Shown here: in pieces, positions 13,046 through 25,850 of the stretch | Layout: each line of letters begins with the position of its first letter | Numbering within the stretch: the stretch's first letter is position 1 | Assembly: GCF_022682495.2 (NCBI RefSeq) | Contig: NC_071392.1 | Span: 86,568,797 to 86,632,796, forward strand | Source: Desmodus rotundus | Lineage: Eukaryota; Chordata; Mammalia; Chiroptera; Phyllostomidae | Reading direction: 5' to 3' | DNA length: 64,000 nt | Program-made: the position numbers and the translations under genes | Notes under the pieces: generated by a model | Databases searched by the model: none | Seen by the model: only the letters and a program-made list of their open reading frames with translations | Told to the model about the DNA's origin: nothing

Positions 13046-14539
13046 TTTAAATTATTTCACTTTTTATCACTATATTTATAATGTAGTTTTATATTCTCCC
13101 CTACATCCCTGCATTCACGGAAAAGAAACCTCGTTTTCCTATGGCTACGTAAGACATGAGTTCCATACTACAAACTAGTTCCTTAACCTCCTAGGTGGTA
13201 GGGAAGCATGCTTTCACACCCCCTTTTCTACATCCAGTGAAGATCCCACAGACCATGCAACAATAAAAGAATATCAGGAGTTACACAAGATATTATAGTT
13301 TCTTCAAAAGTTCTCAGGAAACTGAAATACATGCAGGCATGATCGTGGAATAATTAAGAAGATTGAAAGAGGTGATTTTAGCCTTGAATCAATGAAGCAC
13401 TGACTGACTCAGAAAGTGAGAAAAATGCATCCAGGGGGAGATCTCTAGGAGACATCCCTCATTCTGAGTTACTCTGAGTGAACAGCAGGGAGGAACTAAG
13501 AGGAGTGGGTGAAAGCAGAAGTACAGCTACCCGAGGAGGGCAGCTCTATGGAGTAAATTAGGACGGGCACACCGCATGCAGCAGGGAACTGGGTTAAAAG
13601 TCGCTGAGCTATGATTATGTAGAATCAATGTTTATCATATCTATACGTTTAACATGGAAATGAGCTAAATGCAGCTATTGGCACAGAAAAATACATCGAT
13701 AGCTCCAAGTTATGTGATACTTCACTTAAGAGTTCAAATTACAACTTTAGTACTGACTCAGGGGTCGTAACTCCGCACCCCTAAACCTGAAGTTTTCAAA
13801 CTGCTGCATGTTAATGAACAAGGGGAGTAAATGAACATCTCATTTCTCACCCTGCGCACCACATGGAATTAAGTGGTGGCCCAAAGCTTTCCCATTTACC
13901 AAAACCCAAGGAAAAACTAATCAGGGATGTGGACATAAAGACTAGCAATTGGGTTGTTGGTATGTAACTTGTCTTAAAGCAGGTTCTATCAGAGAAAGAC
14001 CGAATCAAAAAGAACCTGCTAATGGCTAGGCTTTCTTCTTTCTTCTTACATAATACTAATTAAATACTCAAGACTGAGGACGCATTGTGATATCATTAGC
14101 ACATCTCTCTCACTGCCGAACTCCCAGGCTTCGTCAGTAGGAAGTGTGTCAGATGGTGGGTACTGGCCTCCAAGGAGGCGGCCGCAGACTCCTGCTTCCT
14201 GGGGCTTCCGGCCTTGTGCGTGGAGCCGGAGCCCACCAGGTGGCAGGCAGGGTGGGCTTGTGTGGACAACAGCGTGGCAGAGATGGTGGGATGGTGCACT
14301 GCTAATGCAATCAGCCACCGGACAGACAGCTCCTGCTGTGCGGATGCCTCTCTTGCAGGCGAGCTCTCCTCTCACTCGATCCGTCCCTGGAAGGCAGGCT
14401 GCCACGCCGTGGGCAGCACAGTGGCCAGGGGCAGATGCCGCCCACCGACAGCCATGTGGCTAACTAACCCTGGGAGAGAGGTCTGTCGCCCCAGGGAGCC
14501 TTGAGGTGACTGAAAATCAGCTACCATGTAATCTCGTGA

Positions 14540-14662
14540 GGAAGCCAGTTAATTGACTTCCACCTTTCCTATTCTCACCCAGAGAGAGGGTATGAGATAA
14601 GTATGTTTGCTGTTTTAAGCTGATACATTTTAGGGTAAGTTGTTACACCACAATAGGTAACC
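14540..14662 (+). mobile_element. MLT1-like LTR 3' end
   Basis: The sequence TTGCTGTTTTAAGCTGATAC followed by GGGTAAGTTGTTACACCACA and ATAGGTAACCA resembles the 3' end of MaLR LTRs. The GC-rich stretch upstream (14130-14510) may be the rest of the LTR, but I cannot align it. A Tigger element abuts it immediately on the right. Confidence 0.4.
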
Positions 14663-14663
14663 A

Positions 14664-15600
14664 CAGTTGACCCTTGAACGACATGGATGGATTTGAATTG
14701 AGTGGGTCCACTTACATGTGGATTTTTCCCCCCAATATATTATTGAAAGAAAATCTCCATATTTTGGAGATTTGCAATAGTTCAAAAAAAACTAGCAATT
14801 AAGTAGCCATGAAATGTAGAAAACATTAAGAAAAAGTTAGGTATGCCATGAACGCATAAAATACACATAGATATCAGTCTACTTGATCTTATCTACCACA
14901 AAATATCCACAAACCTATCGTGAAAAGTCGAGGTCAGTCGACACTGTGACACATTACTGAACGCGGCACCAGCTGCCGTGAGAGCAAGCGTGAACAAAGG
15001 CGCAGTACTAATCATAACTCCATACCAGGAACGGCAGCACAGACCGTGATGCTCCGGCAACCTCCTAGCTACCTACTGTTCTACCCATTACACGCAGCCT
15101 CCACAAAGCAATCGTGCTGCTGCGGCTCTGTTACCGATGCACGAATTGTCATATCTGTCAATAAATATGAACTTTTTTCACATTGTCTTTCCACTTCTGA
15201 TGTCTAGTGTCAGGAACACCTAGAACAGCGACAGTGATTTGTGTCACGTAAGACAGTGTTGAGGTAGGCACTGACAGGCAGATGATTCATCTCATAAACA
15301 GAAGATGTAAACTTACAGAATCAATAAATACAGTACAGTAATAGAAATGTTTTCTCTTCCTTATGATTTTCTTAATAGCATTTCTTTTCTCTAGCTTACC
15401 TACCTTATTGTGAGGATACAGTATATAATCCATGGAGCATACAAAGTATGTTTTAATTGACTACTTATGTTATCGGTGAGGTTTCCGGTCCACAGTAGGC
15501 TATTAGCAATTAAGATTTGGGGGAGTCGAAAGAGACGGGTGAATTTTGACGGTGCCCAGCGTCAGTGCCCATGACCTCTGCACTGTCCGAGGGCCGGCTG
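14664..15600. mobile_element. Tigger-type DNA transposon (MER2-like), both ends present
   Basis: The left end CAGTTGACCCTTGAACGACA and the right end (decayed inverse, CCGAGGGCCGGCTG) bracket 937 bp. Inside are GTGGGTCCACTTACATGTGG near the left and CTTCCTTATGATTTTCTTAA, ATACAGTATATAATCCATGG and ATGTTATCGGTGAGGTTTCC near the right, all typical of MER2. It is longer than a standard MER2 of about 345 bp, so it keeps some interior of the parent element, but no transposase frame survives. Confidence 0.75.
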
Positions 15601-17439
15601 CAGCACAGGCTGCAAGATCTGGAGCGTGACGCGTTCGGTTTAGAAGCTGACGAATCAAGCTGACAAAACACTTCATGTTTTAGTGTTCTAAGAAATCAAG
15701 CAGGCAAACCAACTTAAAATTCTGATTAGTCATATAAACCTGGATTTTTTCTGTAAGTCAAAGACATATCTATTGGAGAAAATAACTTGCATGAATAAAT
15801 GTTGGCTACAACATCGACTTTATAATTTTATGATTTTAACAAACCTTTGGCATTTTCAATTTCTTTTTCCTATTTTTTCAACTTTCTTTATCAGAGCCCC
15901 AGTTTCATCTTCACTGAAACCCCCAGACCAGGTGGGAGGGAAAAAGTGTATTTGAAAGTGAATGTAACCTCCTTTAATTTGTAGCGGAGCAGCTGAAAGA
16001 CTGTTGAAATGGCGATAATGGCTTACAGGGATTGTGCGTAATGCCGCATTAACGTGTCCTCGTCATCATCATTATTAAAATCGCAGCTGAACTTTCACCA
16101 CGACCTATATGGGGCACATTAGCTCCGTCAAAGACGCCATCAAGGCCCCGCAGGGCCAGACCCAGAAAGTGCAAAAGCAGTTTGTTCTCACCCATATGTG
16201 AGAAACTGGATTGTACTGTATCAACTCACAACTATGCAATGTAGGAATGAGAAGATGCGGCTAACCTTCCTTTCAAAACTAAACCTTAACAAATACATGT
16301 TAGCTTTGAGGTTAAAAAAAATAAAGCAGAAAATACAAGAGAAATTCATCAGAAGGTATTAATTCAAAATGTCCTTTCATCCCTGACCCCATTTTACTGC
16401 ATTCAGAAATTAAGAAGCTGGTGTCCCCTCCTTTCCTGCTAGTTCCTCATCTGGGACTGACACGTCCAGTTCTGGCAAGCCAGCAGCATTTGAGGGCAGA
16501 GGAGAAAAGTCACATCTGGCCTGATCTTCAGCTTGTTTCTGAGTCTGCCTGTCCCTGCCTCTCCCGCTGTTTCTTCCCCTCCCGAAAAAAATGATAAATA
16601 TCTATGAATCTGTAAAAGCCTGCCTTGTAAGCAAGGCCGGGGGCATTCCATCCCAGGGAGGACGAGACGTGCAGTCAATGAGAAGTGAGACTGCGGGGAA
16701 AGAGTAGAAGCATGCCAATGTTAGGGCAAGTGGGCGTGAGTATCAAACACTGACTGGGGAACAGCCTGCACCTGCTGAGGGGAAGTCGCATCAGCGGGTG
16801 GGCAGATGGGACGCGCACAGAGTGGCGTGGTGCTCACTGCCGCCCAGGAACGTCCACCACGGCAGCCTGCACCTACAAGCTTGGAACCTTTGCTCCCCAC
16901 CCCGAGCTATACTGCCCTCTGTCCCCTTTTCGTCCTTTTCCTTCCTACCTTCAAAAGGTTTCCTCTTTCCTCATTTCGATTTTATCTCATCCATCCCCAA
17001 GCCTTAAGATGAATTTCAAGTTTTAATATTTCAACAACTGCTGTTTCTTTTAAAAATGTGTAATTTGCTGATGCCAGTTCAGAATAATACAGATGAGGGT
17101 ATTGTGGCCACAATTGCTGACCCTATACTTCTTATTTTTAAAACTCTGCATGGTCCTCTACAGCAAGCGAAGGCCTGAATAATGAATCAGTGTGCTGCTC
17201 CCATGTGTCTTCTACCGTTCTCAGTCACAGCCCTTGTACGTTCTTCCCAGGGGCAGGGATCTCAGAAGACCTTCACAACAGCAGGAACAAAACGAACACC
17301 ATCGGCTGTATATTATTGTTAATTTCAAGCTGTAATGAATAGTTTTCCTCAGAGCAGGACAATAGTTTCAAAACTCTAAATATTAAAGAAAAAGCTTGGT
17401 TCTCTAACTATGCAATTTTATAAAAATTCATTTACAAAG

Positions 17440-17750
17440 GTTTTTATTAGTTTACAATGCAGAAAAATAGAAATAAATGTAAATCAATTGGGAATTGGTT
17501 AAGTAAAATATAGTACACTCATTAAATAAAGTTAAAAGTGATTTCTGAAACATATATAACAACTAGTGAGGATGTAGGTAATAAGAGTACAGTATTAAAT
17601 GAGCCCACAAACTTTAAACTTGTGTAAGATACATGTGCTTCAAGTACTCAGCATCGATTCTTGTCTGATGGTGACAATTCGTATAATCGTATTTCTACTA
17701 GCCGTTTTTTAAAAATTCCATTTGAATGTGTATTACAGTTGTTATAAATT
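17440..17750 (+). mobile_element. L1/HAL1 3' fragment
   Basis: The segment has GGGAATTGGTTAAGTAAAAT, TAGTACACTCATTAAAT, AGATACATGTGC and GTATTACAGTTGTTATAAA, in the usual order of an old L1 or HAL1 3' end. It lies just downstream, in transcript order, of the exon at 17870-17942. Confidence 0.4.
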
Positions 17751-17845
17751 TTTTATAAAATAACCAACGAGTTTCTCAATCCCTACACATACACCAAGGA
17801 AAGCAGAAAGAATGTAGGAGAAGCAATCATATGAGAAGTACTTTA

Positions 17846-17962
<117 letters not shown>

Positions 17963-18271
17963 TTAGCTAATTAAGACCACTGACTTGTCAACCTTTAAAG
18001 CTACGATGATAAGGACCAGAGAGAGAACTCGTGTACTCAGCAGGAGAGAAACACGGAGCCTGTTTCTGCAGTGAGCAGGACGTGAAAGTTACAGTCCCGG
18101 TTACAGCAGAGTATGACTGGGGGCACTCCACACCACCAGCTAATCCGCCAGCTTCATCAGCTATCAGTCTGCATTTAGCATGCTTTGAAAACCAGGTGAA
18201 GATTGAAGAAGATCATTGTTTTTAAAAAAAACCCAGGTCAACAACCCTAAAACAAAGACTCAGTCTTTGTC

Positions 18272-18299
18272 TAGAAGGTACTTTGTCTAGTACCTTCTA
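18272..18299. repeat. Perfect 11-bp inverted repeat (hairpin)
   Basis: TAGAAGGTACT and AGTACCTTCTA are exact reverse complements separated by TTGTCT. The repeat element TTTGTCTAG flanks and overlaps the loop. Its role is unknown; it may be a local duplication-inversion made by template switching. Confidence 0.85.
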
Positions 18300-19591
18300 C
18301 ATATAGTCAAACCTTCATGCTACTGGACCCTCACAGCATCCAGAACGAGCAACAGCCTGGAACAGAACAAAGGAGGGGAGGCGGCGGCGTTCTTGGCAGA
18401 GCAGGCATCAGTCCAAAGACATTTTCCAAATATCCTACTGACACACTTCTAGAAACAGGAATCTGCTAGATAGTTCGAAATACTATGAAGGTCACAGTTA
18501 CTAAATAGAGGGAGGGAATTTTTGGGAGGGAATTCCCAAAAGTGGTGTTTCTAATTCTACCACAATTATCTCATTTCTCTTCTCTGCCCTTTTTATTTTC
18601 CCCCAAACTCATATTGGAGAGCTTACCTTACTCTAGCTTCCTAAGCCACCCTTTATTTCTTTTCTTTTACACATAACACATCTTCCTGACCTGGTAGAAT
18701 TTCTTCCCACTTAAAACCCCTGACTGTGGAGAAGTGAAGCTTCCCTGGACTCCTCGGTGCTCCTGCACACAGCCCTGGCCTCCAGAGCCGCTACAACATA
18801 TAGCGGCACAAGGAAGCGATTGTTTGCTTCCCTGTCTTCCAGAAACAGTCTATACCAACCATGAGAATTAGATCTGTAGCTGTTCGTATAATTAATTGTT
18901 CTGATTCAAAAGAATACTAAAATGTCTGTACGTCTTCTCAAGAGGGCCAGCTTGTTGCCTAATGGGCTAGATCCCTAGTTAAAGGGAGACCAGCACTTTA
19001 TCTTCTGAATATTGAGTGTCAAAACAGTTAAAGCCCCAGAACTTGGAGACCCCTCTAGGCCATAAAAACCAAGACATCAGAGACTGTCTGGCTCCTAGAG
19101 AGATTTTTACTGATGATGAATTACGAAAAACCCAATACTAATGTTGTTCTTTTGTATAATATTTCCAAGTTCTTAACTCAGTTGGAAATGTCACTTGTTA
19201 TATCGAACCTGACCTAACTAATCTGTGTTGGACCAACATTTTCTTGAGTTGTGTCTACCTAGGCCCAAATGACCACATAAGGTTCTACCACGCAGATCTC
19301 TGCTGTGTAAGTTGTTTAGTATTCTTTTTGTTAACCAATAATGATCATTTATTTCAATTTTTGGTAATTAACAAGAAATGTATATTACTTGATTCCAGAG
19401 CATTTACTGAACATCAACCATGTACAAGTGGCAACAGCTTATTTTAGGATAAGGCAGAATCAGGGAATACGGTCCCTAGGTTTTTAGATCACTTTGCAAC
19501 ATTTTCCCATAAACTTTTCTCCTCAACATGTCCCTGCCACTCTCTCTTACTTTCAATTTCATTTTATGCCTACTTAAGTAAAAACCTTATA

Positions 19592-19835
19592 CCGTATTTT
19601 TCAGACTATGAGATGCACTAGACCAGAAGACACACCTAGGTTTTAGAGGAGGAAAATAGGAAAAAAAATTTTGAAGCAAAAAATGTGGTCCTGCTCCTGC
19701 CTCCTGTGACCCTGTTCCACCGCCTAACCCCCCACCCCCACGAGCCAGGTAAGCTACATTTGGACTATAAGACACACCCCCATTTTTCTCCCAAATTTGG
19801 GGGGAAAAGTGTGTCTTATAGTCCAAAAAATATGG
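19592..19835. mobile_element. TA-flanked MITE, copy 1
   Basis: The element runs from CCGTATTTTTCAGACTATGA to the inverse TTATAGTCCAAAAAATATGG and is flanked by TA on both sides (19590-19591 and 19836-19837), as expected for Tc1/mariner-group insertion. Extra internal copies of the ACTATAAGACACACC motif occur near 19625 and 19765. The middle is C-rich. It shares its ends and interior with the element at 57625-57792 in opposite orientation. I do not know its Repbase name. Confidence 0.8.
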
Positions 19836-20119
19836 TACCTTACTCCTATTAGATCCAAAAATAGACTATTAGTCCTTTTCTTCTCCTGTTGCAAAAATTC
19901 ACTCAATTTTAAAGTTTCTCTAAAATGCCTCCACCTGCCATCATTCAATAACAAACAGATTAAAACACATATGGGTCACAGGATATTAGTGCTTCTTATG
20001 GTCTTATATATAGATATATAGAGATTATATAACTAAAAGATAACTAACTTTGGCTAACTTTTATATGATTGTCTCTAATAAGAGCTCTGTACAGAAGGCA
20101 TCCAGACACATAATAAGAA

Positions 20120-20700
20120 AAAGACATTCATTGAAGATACAAGATACAAGAAACATTGTACGTAGGACAATGATGCCTTAGTCCCCTTCAAAGTAGGAAC
20201 ATTGGGACCTCACACAGTTCTCCCAATCTCCATCAACTGCCCTACTATATTTTCCTGAATCTCATCAATGATCTGAAATCTCTTCCCTTTCAAAGGTGAT
20301 TTTAGCTTTGGGGAAAGCCAGAAGTCACAGGGCACCAAATCTTGTCTGTGGGGGCACTGAGCCACCTGGGTGATTTAATGTTTCACCAAAAAACTCCGTA
20401 TGAGACGTGATGCATAAGCGGGCACTTGTTGTGATGCAGCTGCCAATCACCAGTTGCCCATAGCTGCAGCCTTCTGAATCATCCGAATAGTTTCCACAGA
20501 GGAATGTTCAAGCTTAATGCAAAATCTTATGAGATCTGTTGCTCTGCTCTCTCAGTGATTTTGAATGTGACAGCCACACAGTACACATGCTCACTCAATG
20601 CGTCTGCCATCCCCACTGACTAGTACAGTGAGGTCGTCATTGTTCACACATGCTCATTCCAGTCCACCCTCCTTGGCTGTCAGGTTACATCGATGTCACT
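20120..20700 (-). pseudogene. Mariner transposase remnant with internal deletion
   Basis: Translating the minus strand gives an N-terminal piece (FKITERAEQQIS, then after a stop and frameshift EHSSVETIRMIQKAAAMGN) and a C-terminal piece. The C-terminal piece has DWQLHH, which is the second catalytic Asp region, and PHRQDLVPCDFWLSPKLKSP with the third, both mariner D,D34D signatures. The segment between MGN and DWQLHH, which should hold the first catalytic Asp, is missing. Stops and frameshifts make it dead. The terminal repeats are not clearly seen. Confidence 0.75.
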
Positions 20701-21639
20701 CAAACCATTCTTGTCATATTAACAATGGCTGGAGTTTTTCCAGATGCTTTAAAAATAAACCAGGATGCTGATTTCTAAGAAGACTCATGCCAAAAACACA
20801 GCTGGTATACAAGACTAAAGTTATTAACAACTTTTCATCATATAATACACTAGTTCTGAATCTTCTTGAAATGTGCTTTTGGGTACCGCACTTAAAAGCC
20901 CATCTCACGTTTCCTGAGGCACCTGTTGCCATAGTACCTGGGCGTTCTGAAGAGGTGCCTATTGGGGCTGACACTTCACAGATATAGAAGCACTATGTGA
21001 GCATAGAAAAGGCAGTTTATGGGGGAATATTATTTATCAGAACTCTTTGGGACGACTGGACGCAGCAATGACTAAGGGTCTATGGACTTGTGTCGCCACT
21101 GATCGAGTTTCTGCCCCTGTTGGCACAGATCAGTCCAGTGTGCCTCCTCCTGGCATCCCCAGTCCGTGGGCGCTGACCTGTCACTACGGAAGGTGTTCCG
21201 AACTCTCCCTAAGTGGTGCAGGCGCCTTTATACTTAGGTTGGACTCTGACAGTACATGCCACCCACACTGGACAAAGTAAGAGTTCAGAAAGGGCTGACG
21301 TTTCGGTGCCCAAGTTCAGCTAAAAGCTGTAAATAGAGAGACAGAGGTCGGGGGAGGTAAAGCGATATCCTCATGAATTCTCCACATATAGGATATTTAA
21401 TTCAACTTATCAAGTATTCATCAAATACTCATTACACATACTGTATGGGCCACACTGCAGACGGCAAACTCATCACAGCCCCAAAAGGTTTAAAGTCCAA
21501 GTGTGGACATGAGAGAACACAGTCACTGACACCACAGGTCAAGTGCAGAATGCTATGGGAGAACCCAAAAGCGGGGTGGGGGAGGCGGAAGAGGGTGAAG
21601 GGAGGCTCCACGGTGACTTTGGGTGGCGAACACAGAACA

Positions 21640-21725
21640 CAATATACAAATGACGGACTATACAATTGCACATCTGAAACCTGTATAATTTTATTAACCA
21701 ATGTCACCTGAATAAACTCAGTAAC
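21640..21725 (+). mobile_element. L1 3' end fragment
   Basis: The segment ACAATTGCACATCTGAAACC, TGTATAATTTTATTAACCAA and TGTCACCTGAATAAACTC is a typical L1 3' end. The 112-codon frame running into it is incidental. Confidence 0.55.
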
Positions 21726-22849
21726 ATTTTTAAAGATTTAGGAAAAAAAGAAAAGAACCAGAAAGAGCCAGGCTTGGGGGAATTAGTAAGAGAAGGAGAC
21801 GGAAAGGCTTCATAACAATGGATACTGTGTGAAAAGTTATAAATAAATGAGAACATACCAAGAGGAGAGAGATACAAATCATGTCCACACTCAGGCAATG
21901 GAAAGAAGAAAAGCAGGGAGACGTAAGAGGCAGAGAGACGGTCCGAAGTGACGGAAGAGCACAGCACACCATAAAGGCCACTTCCTCGTTTCTGAGATCA
22001 CAGCTGCTCTCAGCTGTAAATAACTGTTTTCCAAAGGAGACTGGAGGGGGAGAGGGCAGGAATGAGAGAGGCTGCAGGCTGTTTGACTAGAGAGTAAGTT
22101 ATGGGGTTATTTCCCCAGCCGGAGGCAGGGATGGTGCAGGGCTGTGCTAGACAAGGCTGTGGGTATTCAGGAGAATGATGCTAACGGTACAGAGGGGAAG
22201 GTTTCATCTTTTCTTATTTACAAACACTAGAGAGACCCAAAGTATATATACAGGTGATGCCAATTCTTCACTGTAACAATATAAAAGGCTAGCTCGCTGA
22301 TAGTGATTTACTCTGTGTAATTTCTTTGTTTTATGCTTCTCTCTGTGATGCAGCAGAGACAAACACACGGAATTCAATAAGACAGATAAATGCCATTAGG
22401 GCCACTAATAGGCTGTTGCTCCTCCCAAGTTGTCCTCAAGCATAATAAGCTGCCTAGCTAACGAGTCTGCTACTAGTGGTTTTAACCCTTCTTCTTTTCT
22501 CCCCCTGGCAGGAACTCATACCTTACTTAAGAAAATGACAATAGAAGAATTTCTTGAGGCATATGCTGCCCTGCTAAAGCAAATACTTTATTTCCCATCC
22601 TTGCCAGTTTCTGTTTTTATCTTGCTGCTTTTATCCACTATATTTGGATGTGTGAACCATTATCTTAAAAGGCAGGGGCTGGAGCCTGCGAAGATCTCCA
22701 CAGAACTTAAAAATTTCTCTCTCACAGAAAAGCATTCAATCAGATGATAGTGGCTTAGGTACATGTCACCTTGAAATCACAGAATCATGAGATGATGAAC
22801 ACCATTACTAAAGGTAAAAGGCATAACAGGGAAAACATGTTTTAGAGTT

Positions 22850-23042
22850 TATTTATCTATGTTTAGAGAGAGGGGAAGGGAAGGAGAGAGAGGGAGAGAA
22901 ACATCAATGCGTGGTTGCCTCTCGCATGCCCCCTGCTGGGGACCTGGCCTGCAACCCTGGCACGTGCCCTGACTGGGATTTGAACCACGACCCTTTGGTT
23001 CACAGGCCTGTGCTCAATCCCCTGAGCTACACCAGTAAGGGC
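22850..23042 (-). mobile_element. VES-type bat SINE
   Basis: Read on the minus strand, it starts with a tRNA-related head (GCCCTTACTGGTGTAGCTCA) and contains CAGGCCTGTGAACCAAAGGG and GTTGCAGGCCAGGTCCCCAG. It ends in a CTCTCTCTCCCTCTCTCTCC tail and an A-rich stretch. It is the tRNA-derived SINE characteristic of microbats. Head bases differ at several sites from the other copies. Confidence 0.85.
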
Positions 23043-23213
23043 ACAAAGAAAATATTTAAGTGAAATACAAAGGGTGACTATCTTCAAGTAGAGTTGACAT
23101 CAATATGTTATTCAAAAAGAAGTAAAATTAAAAAAGAACAAATAGACAAAAGATATCACACAAAAAAGAAGAAATTTAAACGTCTTAATATATTTCTATA
23201 ATCATTTCTATAC

Positions 23214-23242
23214 GCGCACACACACACACACACACACACACG
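23214..23242. repeat. (CA)n microsatellite
   Basis: An uninterrupted run of about 12 CA units preceded by GCG. Confidence 0.95.
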
Positions 23243-23504
23243 GCTTTTACATTCTTCATCTCCAAAGACTCCGTATTGCCATATTGCTAAATCTAGTGGT
23301 CAATTTTCCCATGTTATTTTATTAGTAAACCCAATGGTCACTTTTCCCATCTTGCTGCTGGAGTTATTCTGCTTACTCTTGGTCCAATCACACAAGTCCA
23401 AGTGTGATAACGAGAAAACCATGCAGGAGTATGTAGGTGTGTGCGCAAGCATGCGTGTGTATGCATTCACTTAAATGCACATGGGAATCAGGTAATTGTA
23501 TACA

Positions 23505-23580
23505 CACATATATAGGGGGTGTGCATATATATACACGCATATACACACAGATATATATTCATACATATACACATACATGG
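23505..23580. repeat. AT/CA-rich imperfect repeat
   Basis: Alternating ATAC, ATAT and ACAC motifs form an imperfect low-complexity tract. Confidence 0.8.
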
Positions 23581-24724
23581 CATAGAGTGATGGCGCTCGA
23601 TATTTACTTTTTAACCCAGCAATCAAATAATATATTTAAGACAAAAATGCGATGAAAAACATGACTTTTAAAGCGTATTAACAAGTGCTAAAACAATTCA
23701 ATTTTTTTTAAATAAGTAAAATTAAAGGAGCCACGTGTTACTCAAAACTTTTGACAGATGACCCAGGCTTCTCTTAAAAATCTTCTGAAGGTCATTTAAT
23801 TCTGAAGACCCCATCCACAGTCAGGAGGGGAAAAGGGTTTTGTCACAAACGAACTGTCTGCAGCAGGCTAGGCGTAAGGAACAATGCCGCTGGCTAACTT
23901 TAGGTGTACGCTGACTTCCGGCAGAGGCTGAGAGCGACCTCGCACTGGAAATCCATTTTGACCCCATGCGTGATCTGACCAGCACGGCATCTCTGCACAC
24001 GCACCCCCCAACGCCGGAAATGATTCAGAGCTCTGCGCGGACAGCTGTGAGGTCTCTGATTTACAGTCCTTGATAACCAACAGACTGAAATATATCACTA
24101 AACTAATTCAATCAATAATTCAAGATAAATACGTCCTCAGAGTTTGTCCTGTAGGGTTCTTTAATACCAAGGCCCTAGTATAAATTTTCTTTTAAATGTG
24201 CTAATCATTTTTACCTTTCATCAATTTGATTTAAAGATCCAACAATGTTGGCCTGCTTACAGACTTCAGTAATTTGATTTCATAAATACTTTCTAATAGA
24301 AACTGGCCAAAGTGAGTGAGAAAATGTTGCTTAAGGCTAGGCTTAAAAAAATCGAGCTAAACCAAAGACTTTTGGTTTTCTTCGAGCAAAGTGCATACTT
24401 GTTTCCTTTCTATATGAGGCGAGCAAAAGCGGTTTACGGTTGTTTGGGTGGAGGAAGACATGCAGGTTTTGATGATTACAATGGTTTTATTAACTCCAAG
24501 AAATGTCACGGTGGGACAGGGAGCCCACTTTTGCCCGCCCCCGCATATGGCAAAGCATACTGAGAGCACGTTTTCGACTATGCCATTAATGCCTGAACAT
24601 TAGTTAAAACAAATCTAAGTCACTGAGAAAACTACAGTCGCAGGCAGACTGAAATCAGCCATCACGTACATTGGAGTTCGTCAAGATCACGACGTGTGTG
24701 TGGATACTTAACACCGACTTCTTC

Positions 24725-24810
24725 CATGAGAGTTTTATATTTATTATCTTATCCCATAAAACCCTCACACCATCGAGCAAGCTTCGGCAGAGTTTTCATT
24801 AAAATACAGC
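24725..24810 (-). repeat. MIR fragment, antisense
   Basis: TATTATCTTATCCCATAAAA followed by CCCTCACACCATCGAGCAAG resembles the antisense MIR core. It is weak and short. Confidence 0.35.
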
Positions 24811-25049
24811 AAGTACAGGCTTTACCTATGAACCACTGCTACTATTCATACAACCTCTAGGGCTCAACTGACAATTTTGATTTTTTTTTGGTTCTAACTA
24901 AAAGAACTAACATTCCCCACCAACTACCCACTTGCAAAGATTCCAACTCAAAGGACAACTCTTAAGAATCATCCACCAACTGCGCTGAACAAACAGACAG
25001 AACTACAGCGTACCATTAATGACCGTTCCGCTGCACTGAGCAGGGACCA

Positions 25050-25350
25050 AAACACCGATACGATCACATGGATGAATCTCAACCGCATTCACTCAGTAAG
25101 TGAAAAGTCAGACACGGCAGACAGCAAACTGCAGGGCTCTATGGACACGACATCCTAGAAGGCTGCAGGGGCCAGAGCGTGGAAGTTGGGGACTGACGAC
25201 CAAGGGGCAGGAAGGAACCCTCTGGGTGATGGATGTGTTTTAAGCTTGACTGCGGTGGTGCCTGCAATGGTATAGCACTTCAGAACTAGTTGGACTGCAG
25301 GATTAAAATGAGTGCATTATATTATATGAAATTTATACCTGAGCAAGCTG
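25050..25350 (+). mobile_element. L1/HAL1 3' fragment
   Basis: The segment has GGATGAATCTCAACCGCATT, then AGTGAAAAGTCAGACACG, GGGTGATGGATGTGTTTTAA and TTTATACCTGAGCAAGCTG. This is the order seen at old L1 or HAL1 3' ends. Confidence 0.55.
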
Positions 25351-25659
25351 ATTAAAAACCAAAAAGAACCAGAGAAGCCAAACGGTGCATTCCTTCGGTC
25401 CAACCACAACACGCAAAGTGCGTACAACCTTCCTAAGAAGTTGCACAACTGCCGCAAGCAGAGTACTAACTGTGACAAGAAGACTTAACAGCTATTGCCT
25501 GAAACTGCATCGCATGCAGACTCAACTCCTCATCATTCATCATACTACAGCTTTGAAAGGCCACCCTCTGTCCTCCCAGCTTCTCCAGATCTTTTACAAC
25601 CAGCGCGAATATTGGGTTTTCTCATGGAGACTTCTCTGACTACCCCAGGAGGGAGTGGC

Positions 25660-25800
25660 CTCCCCCTGAAATGTCAGAGATGAAGAAACTACAGCCCTGG
25701 GAAGTGACACTACATGCCAGGCGTCTGATGGCAACCACGTCACAGGGTCAGACTCTGAGCCTGGACCTAACTAATGAGCCCTGCACGCCCTCTCACCACC
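25660..25800 (-). repeat. MIR fragment, antisense
   Basis: GATGAAGAAACTACAGCCCT, then GGGTCAGACTCTGAGCCTGG resembles an antisense MIR. Confidence 0.35.
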
Positions 25801-25819
25801 CGCCTCCCAATCTGGGGCA

Positions 25820-25850
25820 GCGGGGGGGGGGAATTGGGGGGCTACAGCCA
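25820..25850. repeat. Poly-G-rich tract
   Basis: GGGGCAGCGGGGGGGGGGAA followed by another G5 run is a short G-rich tract capable in principle of G-quadruplex formation. Confidence 0.6.

Noticed and set aside
16030..16200. Possible processed pseudogene (frame reading HISSVKDAIKAPQGQTQKVQ)
   Set aside because: Only about 28 codons are open, there is no poly-A tail or flanking duplication, and I recognise no parent gene.
22430..22747. Small membrane-protein gene (105 codons with a hydrophobic stretch)
   Set aside because: No recognised family, no supporting splice or promoter features, and length is within chance for AT-balanced intronic DNA.
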